This document shows, in pieces, positions 1 through 7,370 of a stretch of DNA of 64,000 nucleotides. Source of the DNA: Agromyces larvae (lineage in GTDB: Bacteria; Actinomycetota; Actinomycetes; Actinomycetales; Microbacteriaceae); NCBI RefSeq assembly GCF_022811705.1, contig NZ_CP094528.1, positions 1,364,001 through 1,428,000 on the forward strand, given 5' to 3'. Each line of letters begins with the position of its first letter. Within the stretch, counting starts at the first letter, position 1. A program made the position numbers and the translations under genes. The notes beneath the pieces are model-generated. The model was not told where the DNA came from and did no database searches. It was given only the letters and a program-made list of their open reading frames with translations.

Positions 1-425
1 GCGGCGCCGGCGGTGACGACGCCCGGCAGCGTCCACCCGGGTACCGGCAGCGCGCGGTCGTGCGCGCCGGTCGCGATGACGAGCGCGTCGGCCTCGACGG
101 TCAGGCCCTCGCGCCCCGAAGCGTCGGCGGGGCCGACGACGGCGTGCACCCGGATGCCGCCCTCGGTCTCGACGCGCCACACGCTCGCCTGCCGGTGCAC
201 CGTCGCCCGGTCGCCGGCCCGGTCGATGGCGGCCCGCAGCCGCTCGAACCGCGACCACCGGTGCTGCATGCGCGGATCGGTGAGGCCGTCGTGGTGACGC
301 CAGAACTGGCCGCCGGGCCGCTCGCCCTCGTCGAGCAGCGTCACGTCGGCCCCGCGCGCGAGGGCGGCCTGCGCGGCCGCCAGGCCGGCCGGACCGGCGC
401 CCACGATCGCCACCCGGCGGCTCAT
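1..425 (-). CDS. NAD(P)/FAD-dependent oxidoreductase, HcnB/OoxA-like subunit (partial)
   Basis: Only the N-terminal 141 residues are present; the gene runs off the left edge. The protein opens with an FAD dinucleotide-binding fold (GAGPAGLAAAQ at about residues 9-19) followed by PGGQFW near residue 38, a pattern typical of the HcnB / opine-oxidase A family. These proteins act with a small 2Fe-2S protein and a DAO-type FAD subunit as a membrane-associated amino-acid or opine dehydrogenase. Its ATG overlaps the stop of the upstream 2Fe-2S gene by 4 nt, so translation is probably coupled. The fold assignment is firm; the substrate is unknown. Confidence 0.8.
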   Translation of the reverse strand, partial: MSRRVAIVGAGPAGLAAAQAALARGADVTLLDEGERPGGQFWRHHDGLTDPRMQHRWSRFERLRAAIDRAGDRATVHRQASVWRVETEGGIRVHAVVGPADASGREGLTVEADALVIATGAHDRALPVPGWTLPGVVTAGA

Positions 426-664
426 CGCGCCTCCCGTCGGACGACGTCGCCGTCGCAGGCGGTGCGCTGGCAGGCGCGCACGCCTTCGATGCCGTTCACC
501 GTCACGATGCAGTCCTGGCAGATCCCGATGCCGCAGAACACTCCGCGTTCGGCGCCCGCCGCGGTGCGCCACGTGCGCCGGCCGGCGCCGATGAGCACGC
601 CGGCGATGGTCTGGCCGTCGCGGCCGGCGAGGTCGTCGCCGTCGACGCGGATGCGCACGCTCAT
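422..664 (-). CDS. Small (2Fe-2S)-binding protein, HcnA-like subunit
   Basis: An 80-residue ferredoxin-like protein. Cysteines in FCGIGICQDC (residues 43-52) and a later Cys in VRACQRTAC (about 62-70) fit the 2Fe-2S site of HcnA / opine oxidase small subunits. It should pass electrons between the FAD subunits encoded on either side. It overlaps both neighbours by 4 nt (ATGA), so the three genes form one tight operon. The cluster resembles hydrogen cyanide synthase, opine oxidases and heterotrimeric hydroxyproline dehydrogenases; sequence alone does not pick one. Confidence 0.8.
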   Translation of the reverse strand: MSVRIRVDGDDLAGRDGQTIAGVLIGAGRRTWRTAAGAERGVFCGIGICQDCIVTVNGIEGVRACQRTACDGDVVRREAR

Positions 665-1830
665 GCCGCCGCCCGCAGGCTCGCCCGGGTGGGCAGGAAC
701 GGCGCGGGGTCGGTCGGCGCCGCCGTGCCGAGCACCGCGTGCGCGACGAGGTCGCCCGTGGTCGGCGCGAGTCCGATGCCGGCGCCCTCGTGCCCCGCCG
801 CATGGAAGAGCCCGGGCACGTCGCCGTCGGCCCCGATCACGGGCAGGTGATCGGGCGCGTAGGGGCGGAACCCGATGTAGCTGCGCAGCAGCATCGTGTC
901 GGCGAGGAACGGGAACAGCCGGGTCGCCTTCCCGGCGATCTCGACGATCGGCGCGAGCGTGCCCGCTCGGGAGAAGCCGACGCGTTCGCGGCTCGAACCG
1001 ATGAGCACCGTGCCGGCGGGCGTGGACTCCACGACCGTGGAGGTCTGCAGCGCGGCATCCGACGACCCGACGGCGCCGACGTAGTCGGCGTCGTAGACCT
1101 TGTGGAACACCCGCTGGGGCATGGGGGTGGTGACGAGGATCACCCCGCGACGCGGGCGGATGTCGAGCCGCGCGCCGAGCCGCGCCGCCACCTCGCCGGC
1201 CCAGGGCCCGGCGCAGTTCACCACCGCGTCGGCCGTGATCGACCCCTCGGGCGTCAGGATGCCGGCGAGCCGGCGGCCGTCGCGCGAGCCGGCGTGCACG
1301 GGTCCGACCACCTCGGTGAGCCGCAGCTCGGCACCGAGCCGCCGGGCGCGGGCGAGCATCGCCTGGGTGGCCAGGCTCGGCTGCACCTGCGCGTCGTCGG
1401 GGTAGTGGATGCCGCGGGCTGCGGCCGGGCTCAGGTGCGGTTCGAGGGCGCGCAGTTCGTCGGTCTCGAGCGGCTCGGCCCGGATGCCGATGCCGCGCTG
1501 CGATGCGGCGAACGCGTCGAGCGCCTCGGTGCCGCCCTCGAAGGCGACGACCACCCCGCCCTTCGCCTCGAACTCGGTGGCCGGCTGACCCGGTGCGCGG
1601 TCGGCGTCGAGCCGTGTCGCGAGGCGGCGCCACGCACGGTTCGCGACGATCGCGAGTTCGGCTTCGGCGCCCGGCCCCTTGTCGGAGACGAGGATGTTGC
1701 CCTCGCACCGGCTGGAGGTCTCGGCCGCGACGCCCGAACGGTCGACGACGACGACGTCGGCTCCGGCCTCGGCGAGCGCGAGTGCGCTCGCGGCGCCGAC
1801 GGCTCCGGCTCCGATGACGATGACGCGCAC
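661..1830 (-). CDS. FAD-dependent amino-acid oxidase/dehydrogenase (DAO family, HcnC-like subunit)
   Basis: A 389-residue DAO-fold flavoprotein. The N-terminal VIVIGAGAVGAASALAL is the FAD-binding GxGxxG motif. C-terminal GFRPYAPDHLPVIG and GHEGAGIGLAPTTG are the conserved DAO segments that close the FAD site. The GTG start is supported by a strong purine-rich RBS (GAGGAGGGAGGG) just upstream. It is the probable catalytic subunit, oxidising a secondary or D-amino acid and passing electrons to the 2Fe-2S and second FAD subunits encoded downstream. It lies 68 nt after the GntR regulator. The substrate is not determinable; opine, D-hydroxyproline or glycine-type substrates are family possibilities. 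Confidence 0.82.
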   Translation of the reverse strand: MRVIVIGAGAVGAASALALAEAGADVVVVDRSGVAAETSSRCEGNILVSDKGPGAEAELAIVANRAWRRLATRLDADRAPGQPATEFEAKGGVVVAFEGGTEALDAFAASQRGIGIRAEPLETDELRALEPHLSPAAARGIHYPDDAQVQPSLATQAMLARARRLGAELRLTEVVGPVHAGSRDGRRLAGILTPEGSITADAVVNCAGPWAGEVAARLGARLDIRPRRGVILVTTPMPQRVFHKVYDADYVGAVGSSDAALQTSTVVESTPAGTVLIGSSRERVGFSRAGTLAPIVEIAGKATRLFPFLADTMLLRSYIGFRPYAPDHLPVIGADGDVPGLFHAAGHEGAGIGLAPTTGDLVAHAVLGTAAPTDPAPFLPTRASLRAAA

Positions 1831-1857
1831 GTCCCTCCCTCCTCGGCGGTGCGTGAC

Positions 1858-1863
1858 ATATTA
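1858..1863 (-). promoter_or_regulatory. Candidate -10 box upstream of the DAO operon
   Basis: TAATAT on the minus strand, about 28 nt before the GTG, sits in the only A/T-rich patch of this gap (TGTAATATGTCA). The patch is weakly symmetric and could be a GntR/FCD operator, but the symmetry is only 8 of 12. No clear -35 box is visible. Confidence 0.3.
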
Positions 1864-1898
1864 CAGATTGCGGAGGCGTCAGCATCGACCCGCCGCGC

Positions 1899-2561
1899 TC
1901 AGGTCTCGTCGTGCCCGCTCCACACGCCCGACACGTGGCCGATGTGCCGCCGCATCAGCGCCTCGGCGCCGTCGGCATCGCCCGCGACGAGCAGCCGCAC
2001 CAGCTCGGCGTGTTCGAGCGCCGACTCGGTGAGCCCGTCGCCGTCGGAGATCCGCACCAGGCCGATGAGCCGGGTCTGCTGCCGCAGGTCGCGCACGAGC
2101 TGGACGAGGAACGCGTTGCCCGTCTGCTCGAGCAGCGCGAGGTGGAACTCGGTGTCGGCCTCGAGGTAGTCCTGGAATCGCTGCTCGCGGCCGGCGGCCA
2201 CGATGTCGTCGGCGAGCGCGAGCAGCCGCTCGGCCAGCGCCTCGGGGACGCGGCCGGCGAGCGTGCGCATCGGCGGGACCTCGAGCAGCATGCGCACCTC
2301 GCCGAGCTGACGCAGCTCGTCCTCGGACACCTCGGTGACCCGGAACCCGCGGTTGCGGAGCGGACTCAGGAACCCCCGCCGGGCGAGGTTCAGCATCGCC
2401 TCGCGCACGGGCGTCGCGCTCACCCCGAACTCGGTCGCGAGCGTCGGCACGGTGAGCACCGTGCCCGGGCGGAACTCCCCCGACACGATCCGAGAGCTCA
2501 GCGCGCGTTCGACCTGCTCGCGCAGGCTCACGCTCTCGACGACCTGCATCGGTGCGCTCAA
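1899..2561 (-). CDS. GntR family transcriptional regulator (FadR subfamily, FCD domain)
   Basis: A 220-residue regulator. The N-terminal winged helix (about residues 10-75) carries FGVSATPVREAMLNLARRG, the GntR recognition segment. The rest is an all-helical FCD ligand domain with metal/ligand residues in EADTEFHLAL and HAELVRLL. I prefer the TTG start because AAGGAG lies 6 nt before it; the ATG four codons later has no well-placed RBS. It is directly upstream of, and co-directional with, the three dehydrogenase genes, so it is probably their local metabolite-responsive repressor. That role is inferred from position. Confidence 0.85.
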   Translation of the reverse strand: MSAPMQVVESVSLREQVERALSSRIVSGEFRPGTVLTVPTLATEFGVSATPVREAMLNLARRGFLSPLRNRGFRVTEVSEDELRQLGEVRMLLEVPPMRTLAGRVPEALAERLLALADDIVAAGREQRFQDYLEADTEFHLALLEQTGNAFLVQLVRDLRQQTRLIGLVRISDGDGLTESALEHAELVRLLVAGDADGAEALMRRHIGHVSGVWSGHDET

Positions 2562-2678
2562 CCGCTGCTCCTTCCGTGGCCGGCTCCGCCGGCGATCCGA
2601 TGGACGACTCTGCGGCACAGCGTAGCCGCCGCGCCGCTGCGTGTCATGATGGCCCGAGGGCGCGGGAGGGGGCTGCGG

Positions 2679-3821
2679 ATGATCGAGTTCGCACGATCGG
2701 AACGATCGACGCTCGGCGTCGAGTGGGAACTCGCGATCGTCGACCGCGAGACCGGCGACCTCGCGTCGATCGCCGATGTCGTGCTGGCCGAGCTCGCCGG
2801 CGACGACGGCGCCCCGCACCCGCAGATCACCGGCGAGCTGCTCACGAACACCGTCGAACTCGTCTCGGGCGTGCACCGCCGGGTCGCCGACGCGGTCGAC
2901 GACCTGCTCGGGCAGGTGGACGAGGTGCGCGCCGTGCTCGACCGGCTCGGTGCGTACGAGCTCGTGTGCAGCGGCTCGCACCCGTTCGGCCAGTGGTTCG
3001 ACCAGCACCTCACCGACCAGCCCAGATACCACGAGCTCATCGAGCGCACCCGCTGGTGGGGCCGCAACATGATGATCTGGGGCATCCACGTGCACGTCGG
3101 CATCGAGGATCGCGACAAGGCGCTGCCGATCCTCGGCGGCTTGCTCGCGTACATCCCGCACCTGCAGGCGCTCAGCGCGTCGAGCCCGTTCTGGGCGGGC
3201 GTCGAGACCGGGTACGCCTCGAACCGCGCGCTGATGTTCCAGCAGCTGCCCACCGCGGGGCTGCCGTACCCGCTCGCCGACTGGCCGGCGTTCGAGCGGT
3301 ACGTCGAGGACCTGGTGCACACGGGCGTGATCGTCGATCACACCGAGGTGCGGTGGGACATCCGACCGTCGCCGCAGTGGGGCACGATCGAGGTGCGCGT
3401 CTGCGACGGCGTGTCGTCGGCCGTCGAGATCGGGGCGATCGCCGCACTCGTGCAGTGCCTCGTCGAGTCGCTGAGCGAACGGCTCGACGCCGGCGAGGAG
3501 CTGCCGGTGCTCCAGCCCTGGTTCGTGCGCGAGAACAAGTGGCGTGCGGCCCGGTACGGACTGGACGCCGAGATCATCACGGATGTCGCGGGCACCGAGC
3601 GGCTCGTCACCGACGACCTGTCCGACCTGCTCACGCAGCTCGTGCCGGTGGCCGAACGCCTCGGCTGCCCCGTCGAGCTGCAGCAGGTGCGTCGGATCCT
3701 CGACGCGGGTGCGAGCTACCGACGCCAGCTGCGGGTCGCCGAGGCATCCGATGGCGACCTCGCCGAGGTGGTCGCCCACCTCGCCCGGGAGTTCCGCTCG
3801 GGCGCGCCCGAGCCCGACTGA
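2679..3821 (+). CDS. Putative carboxylate-amine ligase (glutamate-cysteine ligase 2 / YbdK family)
   Basis: A 380-residue ATP-dependent ligase of the GCS2 family, usual length about 370-390. N-terminal STLGVEWELAIVD provides metal/ATP ligands. NMMIWGIHVHVG (about residue 130) and TIEVRVCDG (about 240) are the other conserved active-site strands. The ATG follows GGGAGGGGG. E. coli YbdK has weak gamma-glutamylcysteine ligase activity; in actinobacteria the true substrate of many paralogues is unknown, so I leave the symbol blank. It is divergent from the GntR gene and converges on the beta-glucosidase, with a strong hairpin between. Confidence 0.85.
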   Translation: MIEFARSERSTLGVEWELAIVDRETGDLASIADVVLAELAGDDGAPHPQITGELLTNTVELVSGVHRRVADAVDDLLGQVDEVRAVLDRLGAYELVCSGSHPFGQWFDQHLTDQPRYHELIERTRWWGRNMMIWGIHVHVGIEDRDKALPILGGLLAYIPHLQALSASSPFWAGVETGYASNRALMFQQLPTAGLPYPLADWPAFERYVEDLVHTGVIVDHTEVRWDIRPSPQWGTIEVRVCDGVSSAVEIGAIAALVQCLVESLSERLDAGEELPVLQPWFVRENKWRAARYGLDAEIITDVAGTERLVTDDLSDLLTQLVPVAERLGCPVELQQVRRILDAGASYRRQLRVAEASDGDLAEVVAHLAREFRSGAPEPD

Positions 3822-3853
3822 GCGGCCGGGCGCGACGGCGCCGGCCCGGCCGC
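3822..3853. terminator. Bidirectional G+C-rich terminator hairpin
   Basis: A perfect 10-bp inverted repeat (GCGGCCGGGC and GCCCGGCCGC) around a 12-nt loop starts one base after the ligase stop codon. It fills the gap between two convergent genes. There is no clear U-tract, as is common for actinobacterial terminators. Confidence 0.6.
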
Positions 3854-3862
3854 CCGAGCCGG

Positions 3863-5299
3863 TCAGGCCGGGATGCGCCGGGTGCGGATGAGCTCCGCGT
3901 ACCAGTGCGCGCTCGCCTTGGGCAGCCGCTCCAGGGTGTCGTAGTCGACGCGGACGATGCCGAAGCGCTTGGAGTAGCCGTAGCCCCACTCGAAGTTGTC
4001 GAGGAACGACCACACCTGGTACCCGCGCAGGTCGACCCCGCGCTCGATCGCGCGGTGGGCCGCCGTGAAGTGCCGGCGCAGGTAGTCGAGGCGGTCGTCG
4101 TCCTGCACGACGGGGCGCCCGTCGGGGCCCTCGGTCACGACGTCGTCGTAGGCCGCACCGTTCTCGGTGACCATCAGCGGCAGGTTCGGGTACGCCTCGT
4201 GCAGCGCGACGAGCAGGTCTTCGAGACCCGACGGGTCGATGTTCCAGCCCATCGCGGTGTACGGGCCGGGCTGCTCGAGGAACTCGACGCCGTCGGCGCC
4301 GGGCCAGGCGGTGCCGCCCATGTCCTTGTGCCCGTCGGCGTTGACCCGCGGCGACGAACCGTCCCACATGCGCACCGTCACGGTCGAGTAGTAGTTCACG
4401 CCGAGCAGGTCGAGGGGCTGACGGATCAGGTCGGTGTCGCCGGGCTGCACGAACGACCAGTCGGTGACGCCCTTGGTGTCGTCGATGACGTCGGCGGGGT
4501 ATTCGCCGTCGAGCAGCGGCCCCAGGAACACCCGGTTGGCCAGGCCGTCGATGCGTCGCGCGGCCTCGGCGCCGGTCTCGCCCGAGGGGCGGATGACGTG
4601 CAGGTTCAGCGTGATCGAGAACTTCGGGTCGCCCGGCACGACCTCGCGCAGCGCCGCGACCGCGAGCCCGTGGGCGAGGTTCAGGTGGTGCACGGCGGCG
4701 AGCGCCTTCGCGCCGTCCATCTGACCGGGCGCGTGCGCGCCCGAGCCGTAGCCGAGGTAGGCGCTGCACCACGGCTCGTTGAGCGTCGTCCACACCTCGA
4801 TGCGGTCGCCGAGCCGCTCGCCGACGAGCCGGGCGTACTCGGCGAACGCGTAGGCGGTCTCGCGGTTGGTCCACCCGCCCTCGTCCTCGAGGGCCTGGGG
4901 CAGATCCCAGTGGTAGAGGGTCGCGATCGGGCGGATGCCTCGGGCGATGAGCCCGTCGACGAGGCGTTCGTAGAACGCGAGACCCGCCTCGTTCGCCGGG
5001 CCCCGCCCGGTCGGCTGGATCCGCGGCCACGCGATCGAGAAGCGGTACGCCTCGAGTCCGAGTTCGACCATGAGGTCGAGGTCGGCCTCCCACCGGTGGT
5101 AGTGGTCGTCGGCCACGTCGCCGGTGTCGCCGTTCCACACCTTGCCGGGCGTGTGGCTGAAGGTGTCCCAGATGCTCGGGCCGCGGCCGTCCTCGGTCGC
5201 GGCGCCCTCGATCTGGTACGACGCGGTCGCTGTGCCGAAGAGGAAGTCGGGGCCGAACTCGAGGCCCGAGTCGCGGTAGTCGGGGGAACCCGTCGTCAT
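3863..5299 (-). CDS. Beta-glucosidase, glycoside hydrolase family 1
   Basis: A 478-residue cytoplasmic GH1 enzyme of full family length with no signal peptide. [15 protein letters not shown] at the N terminus is the GH1 signature. TTLNEPW (Glu175) is the acid/base and MVTENGAA (Glu379) the nucleophile; [15 protein letters not shown] is the C-terminal subsite motif. It should release glucose from cello-oligosaccharides or aryl beta-glucosides. The gene stands alone, and a near-perfect palindrome 68-91 nt upstream overlaps its likely promoter, suggesting repression lifted by sugar. No transporter or regulator gene is adjacent. Confidence 0.95.
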   Translation of the reverse strand: MTTGSPDYRDSGLEFGPDFLFGTATASYQIEGAATEDGRGPSIWDTFSHTPGKVWNGDTGDVADDHYHRWEADLDLMVELGLEAYRFSIAWPRIQPTGRGPANEAGLAFYERLVDGLIARGIRPIATLYHWDLPQALEDEGGWTNRETAYAFAEYARLVGERLGDRIEVWTTLNEPWCSAYLGYGSGAHAPGQMDGAKALAAVHHLNLAHGLAVAALREVVPGDPKFSITLNLHVIRPSGETGAEAARRIDGLANRVFLGPLLDGEYPADVIDDTKGVTDWSFVQPGDTDLIRQPLDLLGVNYYSTVTVRMWDGSSPRVNADGHKDMGGTAWPGADGVEFLEQPGPYTAMGWNIDPSGLEDLLVALHEAYPNLPLMVTENGAAYDDVVTEGPDGRPVVQDDDRLDYLRRHFTAAHRAIERGVDLRGYQVWSFLDNFEWGYGYSKRFGIVRVDYDTLERLPKASAHWYAELIRTRRIPA

Positions 5300-5366
5300 G
5301 GGAGTGCTCCAGTCATCGTGTCTCGGCGGAGTCGCCGTTGCTCACCCTACCGGGTCGAGAGGGCAG

Positions 5367-5390
5367 TTTGCTTACAGAGCTGTAAGCAAA
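5367..5390. promoter_or_regulatory. Palindromic operator upstream of the beta-glucosidase gene
   Basis: Two perfect 11-nt arms (TTTGCTTACAG and CTGTAAGCAAA) are separated by 2 nt. The block is strikingly A/T-rich for this genome. On the minus strand it is followed 17 nt later by TAGGGT, a good -10 box, so a protein bound here would cover the -35 region. The symmetry and length resemble TetR- or LacI-type operators. It is not a terminator: no gene ends here in a matching orientation and there is no T-run. Confidence 0.65.
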
Positions 5391-5420
5391 TCGGACGCCG
5401 CGCCGAATCGGCGCCGGCGG

Positions 5421-6440
5421 TCAGTACCAGTAGTCGCCGGTGCGGCGGCGGTGCGCCTCGACGAAGGCGCTCTCGCCGCGACGGAACTCCTCGGCCCTCG
5501 CATCGTGGGGCAGCATCAGCGCGGGCATGTACACCGTGACCTCGCGCGCGAACGCGCTCTTGAAGGTGAGCACGCCCTGACCCGGCGCCTCGGGCTCGTC
5601 GGGCGGCGGCACGTGGCCGAGGTCGTACCGTCGGATTCCCGCGGCCGACAGCTCGCGGATCACATCCCACTGCAGGTAGCGCGACGCCATCAGCTGCGGG
5701 CGATCGCGCAGCGAGCCGCCGTCCTTGTACCAGGCGTTCGGCCCATACGCGACGACGAAGGCGCCGGCGACCACCCGGCCGTCGTGCCACGCGAAGTGCA
5801 GCCAGCCGCGACCGTCGGCGGCGAACGCCGTCCACACCCGCTCGAGGTAGTCGGCCGACCGGAAGAACGCGCCCGACCGATCCGCCGTCTCCGCGACGAG
5901 GGCGAGCATCCGCTCCCGGTTCTCGCGGTTCATCCGCACCCGCCCGGCGATGACGCCGTTGCGCTCGGCGACCCTGATCTCGCTGCGCGCCCGCTTCTTC
6001 ATGCGCGACAGGATCTCGACCTCGCTCATGCCGGTCTCCACGATCACCGCGTGCCGGTACTGCGAGGCCCGCGAGCGCTGCCACCCGTTCGCTTCGAACG
6101 CGGCGACGAGCGCATGGTCGTACGGCTGGTGCACCTCGACCTTCGTCGCGAACGCCTCGCCGCGGTGGGTGCGCACCCGCTCGCTGAACCGCGGCACGTC
6201 GTCGGGCTCGATGCCGCTCACCCTCGGCAGGTGCCGCAGGGTGCCGTAGCCGGGCACGTCGCGCTCGTACGCGAGCATCGGCAGGTCGTGTCCGTCGATC
6301 GACGCCAGCCGGTGCGAATGCCACGGGCCGTCGGATCGCAGCCGCTGCCACGTGCTCGACTGCATGAAGTGCGGAACGGACTGCTCGGTGAGCACGCGTT
6401 CGTCCCATCCGATCGCCATCGCGGTGCTCGTCGCCGACAT
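5421..6440 (-). CDS. FemAB/FemX-like peptidoglycan bridge aminoacyltransferase (GNAT fold)
   Basis: A 339-residue soluble protein. Conserved segments include MKKRARSEIRVAERNGV (about residues 150-166), SADYLERVWTAF, and GAFVVAYGPNAWYKDGGS, which match the lipid II:glycine glycyltransferase / Fem family with two GNAT-like halves. YLQWDVIRELSAAGIRRYDLG is the Fem C-terminal signature. It probably adds an amino acid from aminoacyl-tRNA to the lipid II peptide during wall synthesis. The ATG is preceded by AGAGGGG; a TAGAAT -10 box lies at 6472-6477. The exact amino acid transferred is unknown. Confidence 0.85.
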   Translation of the reverse strand: MSATSTAMAIGWDERVLTEQSVPHFMQSSTWQRLRSDGPWHSHRLASIDGHDLPMLAYERDVPGYGTLRHLPRVSGIEPDDVPRFSERVRTHRGEAFATKVEVHQPYDHALVAAFEANGWQRSRASQYRHAVIVETGMSEVEILSRMKKRARSEIRVAERNGVIAGRVRMNRENRERMLALVAETADRSGAFFRSADYLERVWTAFAADGRGWLHFAWHDGRVVAGAFVVAYGPNAWYKDGGSLRDRPQLMASRYLQWDVIRELSAAGIRRYDLGHVPPPDEPEAPGQGVLTFKSAFAREVTVYMPALMLPHDARAEEFRRGESAFVEAHRRRTGDYWY

Positions 6441-6471
6441 GCGGTGCCCCTCTGCCGCTCGCCCTGGCGTC

Positions 6472-6477
6472 ATTCTA
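6472..6477 (-). promoter_or_regulatory. -10 box of the FemAB-like gene
   Basis: TAGAAT on the minus strand lies 31 nt before the ATG, leaving a short leader with the RBS AGAGGGG. No convincing -35 hexamer is visible. Confidence 0.45.
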
Positions 6478-6544
6478 GGCACGGATCCGCGCGGCGGGCA
6501 GTGTTTCGCGGGCGCGCCCTCTGGCCGCGCAACCCGGCCCGACC

Positions 6545-6550
6545 TAGGGT
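6545..6550 (+). promoter_or_regulatory. Leaderless-type -10 box of the spermidine-synthase-like gene
   Basis: TAGGGT ends 7 nt before the ATG at 6558, so transcription should begin at or next to the start codon. Confidence 0.45.
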
Positions 6551-6557
6551 GGACGAC

Positions 6558-7370
6558 ATGGCGGAGCCGAGCCTCGAACTCCATGGCCGCGAGGTGCGCG
6601 CCACACTCGTTCCCGAGCGGGGCACCAACGGCGGGTACTCGCTGGTCATCGACGGCACGACCCAGTCGCATGTGAATCCGCTCGACCCGCTCGATCTGCA
6701 GCTCGAGTACGTGCGCCTCGCGGCCGGCATCATCGACGGATGCCTCGACCCGCGCCGTCCCGTGCGCGTGCTCCACCTCGGCGGCGGCGCGCTCACCCTG
6801 CCGCGCTACATCGGCGTGATGCGCCCGGGTTCGACGCAGCACGTCGTCGAACTGCATCAGGATCTGCTCGACTTTGTGCTCGACGCGCTGCCGCTGCCCG
6901 ACGGCGTCGAGCTCACGATCGAGTTCGGCGACGCCCGCGAGGCGGTCGAGCGGGCCGCGCGCGCCGGCGGCGGCTACGACGTCGCCATCGTCGACGTGTT
7001 CTCGGGCGCCGTCGCGCCGCGCCACCTCTCGACGCTCGAGTTCCTCGAGCAGCTCGACCTGCTGCTGGCCCCCGACGCGCTCGTGATCGTGAACACCCTC
7101 GCGACGCGCGACCTCGTGTTCAGCCGCGAGGTCGCGGCCACGCTCGCCGAGTTCCGGCCGAACGTGATCGCGCTCGCGTTCCCCGGGGTCATCGAGGGCA
7201 CGAGCCTCGGCAACGTGATGCTCGCCGCGTCGGCGGCGTCCCTCGACGGCGAACGTGCGCGGGCGGCGGGCGACCACGGCCCCCGCCCCATCGCCCTGCT
7301 CGAGGGCGATGCGCTCGACGCGTTCATCGCCGGCGCACCGGTACGGCACGACTCCGACCCGGCGGGGTGA
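6558..7370 (+). CDS. Spermidine synthase-like class I methyltransferase-fold protein
   Basis: A 270-residue protein of the polyamine aminopropyltransferase fold. VRVLHLGGGALTLPRYI (about residues 75-91) is the nucleotide-binding loop, followed by VVELHQDLLDFV and YDVAIVDVFSGA. Many actinobacterial members of this fused or soluble class lack proven spermidine synthase activity, so the function is open. It is probably leaderless. Its TGA overlaps the GTG of the next gene (GTGA), coupling it to the LVIVD-repeat protein. Confidence 0.8.
   Translation: MAEPSLELHGREVRATLVPERGTNGGYSLVIDGTTQSHVNPLDPLDLQLEYVRLAAGIIDGCLDPRRPVRVLHLGGGALTLPRYIGVMRPGSTQHVVELHQDLLDFVLDALPLPDGVELTIEFGDAREAVERAARAGGGYDVAIVDVFSGAVAPRHLSTLEFLEQLDLLLAPDALVIVNTLATRDLVFSREVAATLAEFRPNVIALAFPGVIEGTSLGNVMLAASAASLDGERARAAGDHGPRPIALLEGDALDAFIAGAPVRHDSDPAG

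Noticed and set aside
422..1885. 487-codon open frame spanning the DAO and 2Fe-2S genes
   Set aside because: Only its last 80 codons encode a real protein (2Fe-2S); the rest is an Arg-rich shadow of the DAO gene in another frame.
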